Shown piece by piece: positions 6,968 to 9,462 of a stretch of DNA of 9,462 nucleotides. Each line of letters begins with the position of its first letter. Position 1 is the stretch's first letter. The DNA is taken from positions 1 to 9,462 of the forward strand of contig CAYXRK010000189.1 of assembly GCA_964467615.1 (NCBI GenBank). The letters are read 5' to 3'. Origin of the DNA: CAYXRK01 sp964467615 (GTDB taxonomy: Bacteria; Hydrogenedentota; Hydrogenedentia; Hydrogenedentales; GCA-2746185). A model generated the notes under the pieces. That model saw nothing but the letters and a program-made list of their open reading frames with translations. It ran no database searches and was not told the origin of the DNA. Both the position numbers and the translations under genes were made by a program.

Positions 6968-7242
6968 GGTTGGCCCCGTTCAAGCAAGAATGCTTGCAAC
7001 TTTCCGCTTTCCCGCAGGTAAGCGATATATTCGCTCGTAGCCTCGCGCACATTCCTTAGCGCTTCCTCTTCGGTATCGCCGCACGACGCCGTTCCAATCT
7101 CGATGCAGTGGGCGGCATACCCGACCTCCTCCAACTCGATCTCGAATGTAAGTTGATTCTCGCGTATTACACGACCCACGGCGTCAGACTCCGAATTCAC
7201 CGCTGCTGTCATATTGTATAGCGTTCGGTCGAAACGCTTCAT
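6964..7242 (-). CDS. HicB-like protein, first gene of three-gene set
   Basis: This 92-residue protein carries a HicB-like core: RENQLTFEIELEEVGYAAHCIEIGTASCGDTEEEALRNVREATSEYIAYLRESGKL (27-82). The segment SCGDTEEEALRNVREA fits the GDTxEEAlxNxxEA helix of the family closely. The ATG at 7242 has GGGG/GAAAG upstream. An in-frame GTG at 7359 would overlap the terminase stop (GTGA) and has GGAGG 7 bp before it, giving 131 residues. However, the added 39 codons have low third-position GC and do not look like a domain, so the shorter form is preferred. It is translationally coupled to DUF2283. No toxin gene is adjacent. Confidence 0.7.
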   Translation of the reverse strand: MKRFDRTLYNMTAAVNSESDAVGRVIRENQLTFEIELEEVGYAAHCIEIGTASCGDTEEEALRNVREATSEYIAYLRESGKLQAFLLERGQP

Positions 7243-7287
7243 TCTTTCGCCCCGATGGTGCTTGCCAGAGTTATTGCGCGACCTGGA

Positions 7288-7333
7288 CTTGGCGCTCACG
7301 CACCAAGCTACAACGCTATCGCGCCGTTGGCGC
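7288..7333. repeat. two hairpins in the terminase/HicB-like spacer
   Basis: On the minus strand, GCGCC-AAC-GGCGC (7321-7333) is followed by an 8-bp stem with one G-U pair, CTTGGTGC/GCGCCAAG, closed by a GTGA (GNRA-type) loop (7288-7307). They lie between the terminase stop (7356) and the HicB-like start (7242). On the plus strand the first hairpin is followed by TTTT, but no plus-strand gene ends there. They could be mRNA leader structures. Confidence 0.4.
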
Positions 7334-7355
7334 TTTTCTACGAAACGATTTTCTT

Positions 7356-8924
7356 TCACCAAAACCCCTCCACTCGCACCCCCAAGTCCACGTACTCCTC
7401 CACCCGCGTATCCACCCAATGCGCGTACATTGCGCAGCGGTCCGCATCAATCAAATGGTCGTCGCCTTTTTGGTAGACGATCCGGCCATGCGCGCCGAGG
7501 GCGTAGGCGTGGTTCGCGTATTGCACTTCGCGCTCGGGCAATCGCGGCAACACGATGGTGCGCTCATGCAGCCGGTCCTGGATCAGCCGCGTCATGAACT
7601 CTTTCGCATGGACGCGCACGGGCGAATCGTCCAGCGCGGAGGCCACGTCGAGCGTCCCGCCGAACTCCACCGGGACCACTTTTTGACGCCATTCCTCGCC
7701 GCGCGCCATGAGTTGGTGCGCGACGGCGCGGCCATTGTTTCCCGCGTCGATCGCGACGACGCGGAAGTCATACGCGCGATCGAGTTCGGCGATGATGCCG
7801 ATCTGCCGCGCGTAGTGCACACCGCGCAGATGCACCCGCGCAACGTTGATAAGGTGCGGCCCCTCGGCGCGGTATACGACGAACTCGGACGGATCCCGCG
7901 CATACCCGAGATCGCATCCAAGGTAGTAATCGCCGCGCTGAACCCCGAGCGGCCCGACCCCGGTATTTTCGTGCACGTGCACGTCACCGTGCTCCTGCTC
8001 GTGCTCGTGCGCGTGCTCGTCATCGTAATCGGCTCTTCCCAATTTCTTTTCTAACTCCAGCCTCTCTTCTCCGATGAGTTCGATATTCACAAACTCCAAT
8101 GCCTCATCCACACACGCCGCGTAATCGTCCAAATCGAACACGCCGTGCGCGGGTTGGCCGTGTTGGCCGAGCACGCGGTGGACGTAGCCGGGCGAGTCCT
8201 TGCCGCCGTAGAGCCGCGCGAGTTCGGCGTCCTTCACGTCGTCGTAGTCGGGGTTCAACGTCGAGGGCCAGTTGTAGAAATTGACGGAGCGGTCCTGCGT
8301 CATGCGATAGAACCCGCCGCGCAATCCGTTCGGCACGCCGTAGACCCAGCGGAAGCCGTCCGCGTTGAGCGCTTGATACAGTTCCGCCCACGACGACTCC
8401 GTCATTTCCTGCGCTTCGTCGACGAGTTGCCAATCGACGTGCAGCCCTTGGAAGTTCACGCCGCGCGGCCCCGCGATGCGCCCCCACAGCACGAAGCCGT
8501 TGTTGAACCGGAACGACCACGACGGCGTGCGCTTCGAGTGTTCGAGACCTTGGCGCAATTCGGGCGTGGTCTCGAAGCGCCGCGCAATGCGTTCCATCAA
8601 CGGAAAGAGATGGTTCTCGCACTGCGTGGCGATGAGCATCTCCGTGTTCGGCAACGCGACCGACGCCCACGCGGCCATGATCTCGATCTCGCTCGTTTTA
8701 CCGACGTCGCGGCCGTCGCAATGGATTTTGCGGCTCCACCACGACTCCAATGATCCTCGCTGATACTCGCGCGCAGCCCAAGCATTTCCCGTCCTGTCGC
8801 GGATGACTTTCCGCGCCCACGACTCACGAAACGCCGTATTCTCCAACGCCTCTCGTTCCTTCTTCGGCCAATTCTTCAACCCGTTCTTCAACATCTTCTT
8901 CAACGACAAGTGACCTTTTAACAA
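7356..8924 (-). CDS. terL: phage terminase large subunit (TerL)
   Basis: This is the DNA-packaging motor, up to 522 residues. The ATPase domain has Walker A CDGRDVGKTS (69-78) and Walker B WQLVDEAQEM (165-174), the latter with the catalytic Glu. The nuclease domain has a metal-binding Asp in LGCDLGYARDPSEFVVY (335-351), another in VVAIDAGNNGRAVAHQLM (389-406), and a C-terminal DHLIDADRCAMYAHW (489-503), the RNase H-like arrangement of terminases. The linker carries a His/Glu/Asp-rich insert (299-320). The start is uncertain. TTG at 8924 has AAAGGA about 7 bp upstream and gives a 101-bp overlap with the preceding gene; ATG at 8894 and TTG at 8849 are alternatives, all before the ATPase core. 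The gene appears intact. No portal gene follows it, unlike the usual phage order. Confidence 0.92.
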   Translation of the reverse strand: MLKGHLSLKKMLKNGLKNWPKKEREALENTAFRESWARKVIRDRTGNAWAAREYQRGSLESWWSRKIHCDGRDVGKTSEIEIMAAWASVALPNTEMLIATQCENHLFPLMERIARRFETTPELRQGLEHSKRTPSWSFRFNNGFVLWGRIAGPRGVNFQGLHVDWQLVDEAQEMTESSWAELYQALNADGFRWVYGVPNGLRGGFYRMTQDRSVNFYNWPSTLNPDYDDVKDAELARLYGGKDSPGYVHRVLGQHGQPAHGVFDLDDYAACVDEALEFVNIELIGEERLELEKKLGRADYDDEHAHEHEQEHGDVHVHENTGVGPLGVQRGDYYLGCDLGYARDPSEFVVYRAEGPHLINVARVHLRGVHYARQIGIIAELDRAYDFRVVAIDAGNNGRAVAHQLMARGEEWRQKVVPVEFGGTLDVASALDDSPVRVHAKEFMTRLIQDRLHERTIVLPRLPEREVQYANHAYALGAHGRIVYQKGDDHLIDADRCAMYAHWVDTRVEEYVDLGVRVEGFW

Positions 8925-9336
8925 GGGGAAGTCCTTTCTCCATAATCGGCTGCATCAACTTCGACAGACTCACGCCCGGCGCTTCGCCCCCGTTTATCCG
9001 TCCCGTCAACTCATGAATCGCGGCCCGGTATCGCGCCCGCGCCCGCGACATCGACTCCAGTAGCGCGTTCGCCTTAACAAAACCCGACGCCTTCACCTCG
9101 GCCGCTGCCGCGGCCTGCAATCGCATCGACAACAACCGCCACGTCGCCGTCTCCTCCAGCAACTCCAGGTCATACGGATCGCAGCCCCCCTGCGGCGTCC
9201 GAATCCCGTCCGAAAGACGCTTCCACAGGTCCCAAATCGTCCTCCGCTCCTCGGCCATCTCCTTCGTCTCCTCCGAGAGCCCCCACACTTTCTCGAACCG
9301 CTTATACCGCGCCCAAATTCGCGTCGACCAGCCCAT
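8824..9336 (-). CDS. probable terminase small subunit (P27-like)
   Basis: This 170-residue, largely helical protein is encoded just before TerL and overlaps it. The ATG at 9336 is chosen because AAGGAG stands 6 bp upstream; the frame is open to a GTG at 9402, but that has no such site. The N-terminus is basic and Trp-rich (MGWSTRIWARYKRFEKVWGL). The central helices DPYDLELLEETATWRLLSMRLQ...GFVKANALLESMSRARARYRAAIHELTG (53-112) have the layout of P27-type small terminases, which recognise packaging-site DNA. The C-terminal tail is very acidic (VVEEDVEERVEELAEEG, 144-160). Position and length favour a small terminase, but the similarity is weak and a scaffold or unrelated phage protein is possible. 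Confidence 0.5.
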   Translation of the reverse strand: MGWSTRIWARYKRFEKVWGLSEETKEMAEERRTIWDLWKRLSDGIRTPQGGCDPYDLELLEETATWRLLSMRLQAAAAAEVKASGFVKANALLESMSRARARYRAAIHELTGRINGGEAPGVSLSKLMQPIMEKGLPLVKRSLVVEEDVEERVEELAEEGTRGVGEYGVS

Positions 9337-9410
9337 CGCACTCTCCTTCCAGTTTTTCCTTCGCCAAAATTCGTTCCTCATCCCACGCTTCTCGCAAATC
9401 ACCTTGCCTC

Positions 9411-9462
9411 CATTCGTTCAATTCGTTCCATTCGTTCCATTAGTTCCATTCGTTCCATACGT
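9411..9462. repeat. 9-bp minisatellite, unit CATTCGTTC
   Basis: Five full tandem copies are seen at 9411-9455, three exact (CATTCGTTC) and two with one change (AATTCGTTC, CATTAGTTC), then a partial copy running into the window end. Since the unit is a multiple of three, the minus strand reads as repeats of Met-Glu-Arg in one frame. That frame is open from the window edge to a TGA at 9399-9401. The array may continue beyond the edge, so its length is unknown. Confidence 0.85.

Noticed and set aside
7321..7338. Hairpin plus TTTT on the plus strand as a rho-independent terminator
   Set aside because: No plus-strand gene ends upstream of it, and on the minus strand the stem is not followed by T residues.
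7419..8054. Plus-strand frame of 211 residues opposite TerL
   Set aside because: TerL on the minus strand carries the Walker and nuclease motifs through this stretch, so the plus-strand frame is a shadow.
9309..9440. Frame reading Asn-Glu-Trp repeats then QGDLREAWDEERILAKEKLEGE
   Set aside because: It lacks an ATG, is interrupted by a TAA within the repeat array, and mostly overlaps the start region of the small-subunit candidate, which has a better start signal.

Overview
The window is a GC-rich bacterial chromosome segment. No marker gene fixes the taxon. The content includes a Tat-exported Gfo/Idh/MocA oxidoreductase divergent from a secreted parallel beta-helix protein, a DUF1318 lipoprotein, and a phage-type terminase beside HicB-like genes. 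It resembles heterotrophic, polysaccharide-degrading lineages such as Hydrogenedentota, Planctomycetota or Lentisphaerota. That placement is inference from style of content only.

Left part (1-1371), all on the minus strand: a tRNA-Cys(GCA) / tRNA-Leu(UAA) pair behind a strong sigma70-type promoter, then an orphan response regulator (REC plus degenerate GGDEF domain), then a tRNA-Phe(GAA) with its own promoter, cut by the window edge. A short stretch of plus-strand reading frame with a membrane-like segment lies at 1402-1593 and is unresolved.

Middle part (1559-6199): the Gfo/Idh/MocA oxidoreductase (minus) and the 692-residue beta-helix protein (plus) diverge from a 291-bp intergenic region. 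This looks like a small carbohydrate-processing locus in which both products would act outside the cytoplasm. Next come a stand-alone HicB-like antitoxin (plus) and a convergent YdbL/DUF1318 lipoprotein (minus).

Right part (6400-9462), all minus strand: read in transcription order, a 9-bp minisatellite, a small helical protein that is probably a terminase small subunit, a terminase large subunit overlapping it by up to 101 bp, a spacer with two hairpins, then a compact three-gene set (HicB-like, DUF2283, HicB-like). No portal, protease or capsid gene follows the terminase, so this is either the end of a mobile element that continues beyond the right edge or a remnant.

The most unusual points are three HicB-like proteins plus a DUF2283 protein with no recognisable HicA toxin, the overlapping frames at the terminase junction (acidic tail in one, basic head in the other), and a His/Glu-rich insert in the terminase linker. 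No CRISPR array, transposase, integrase or rRNA gene was seen.
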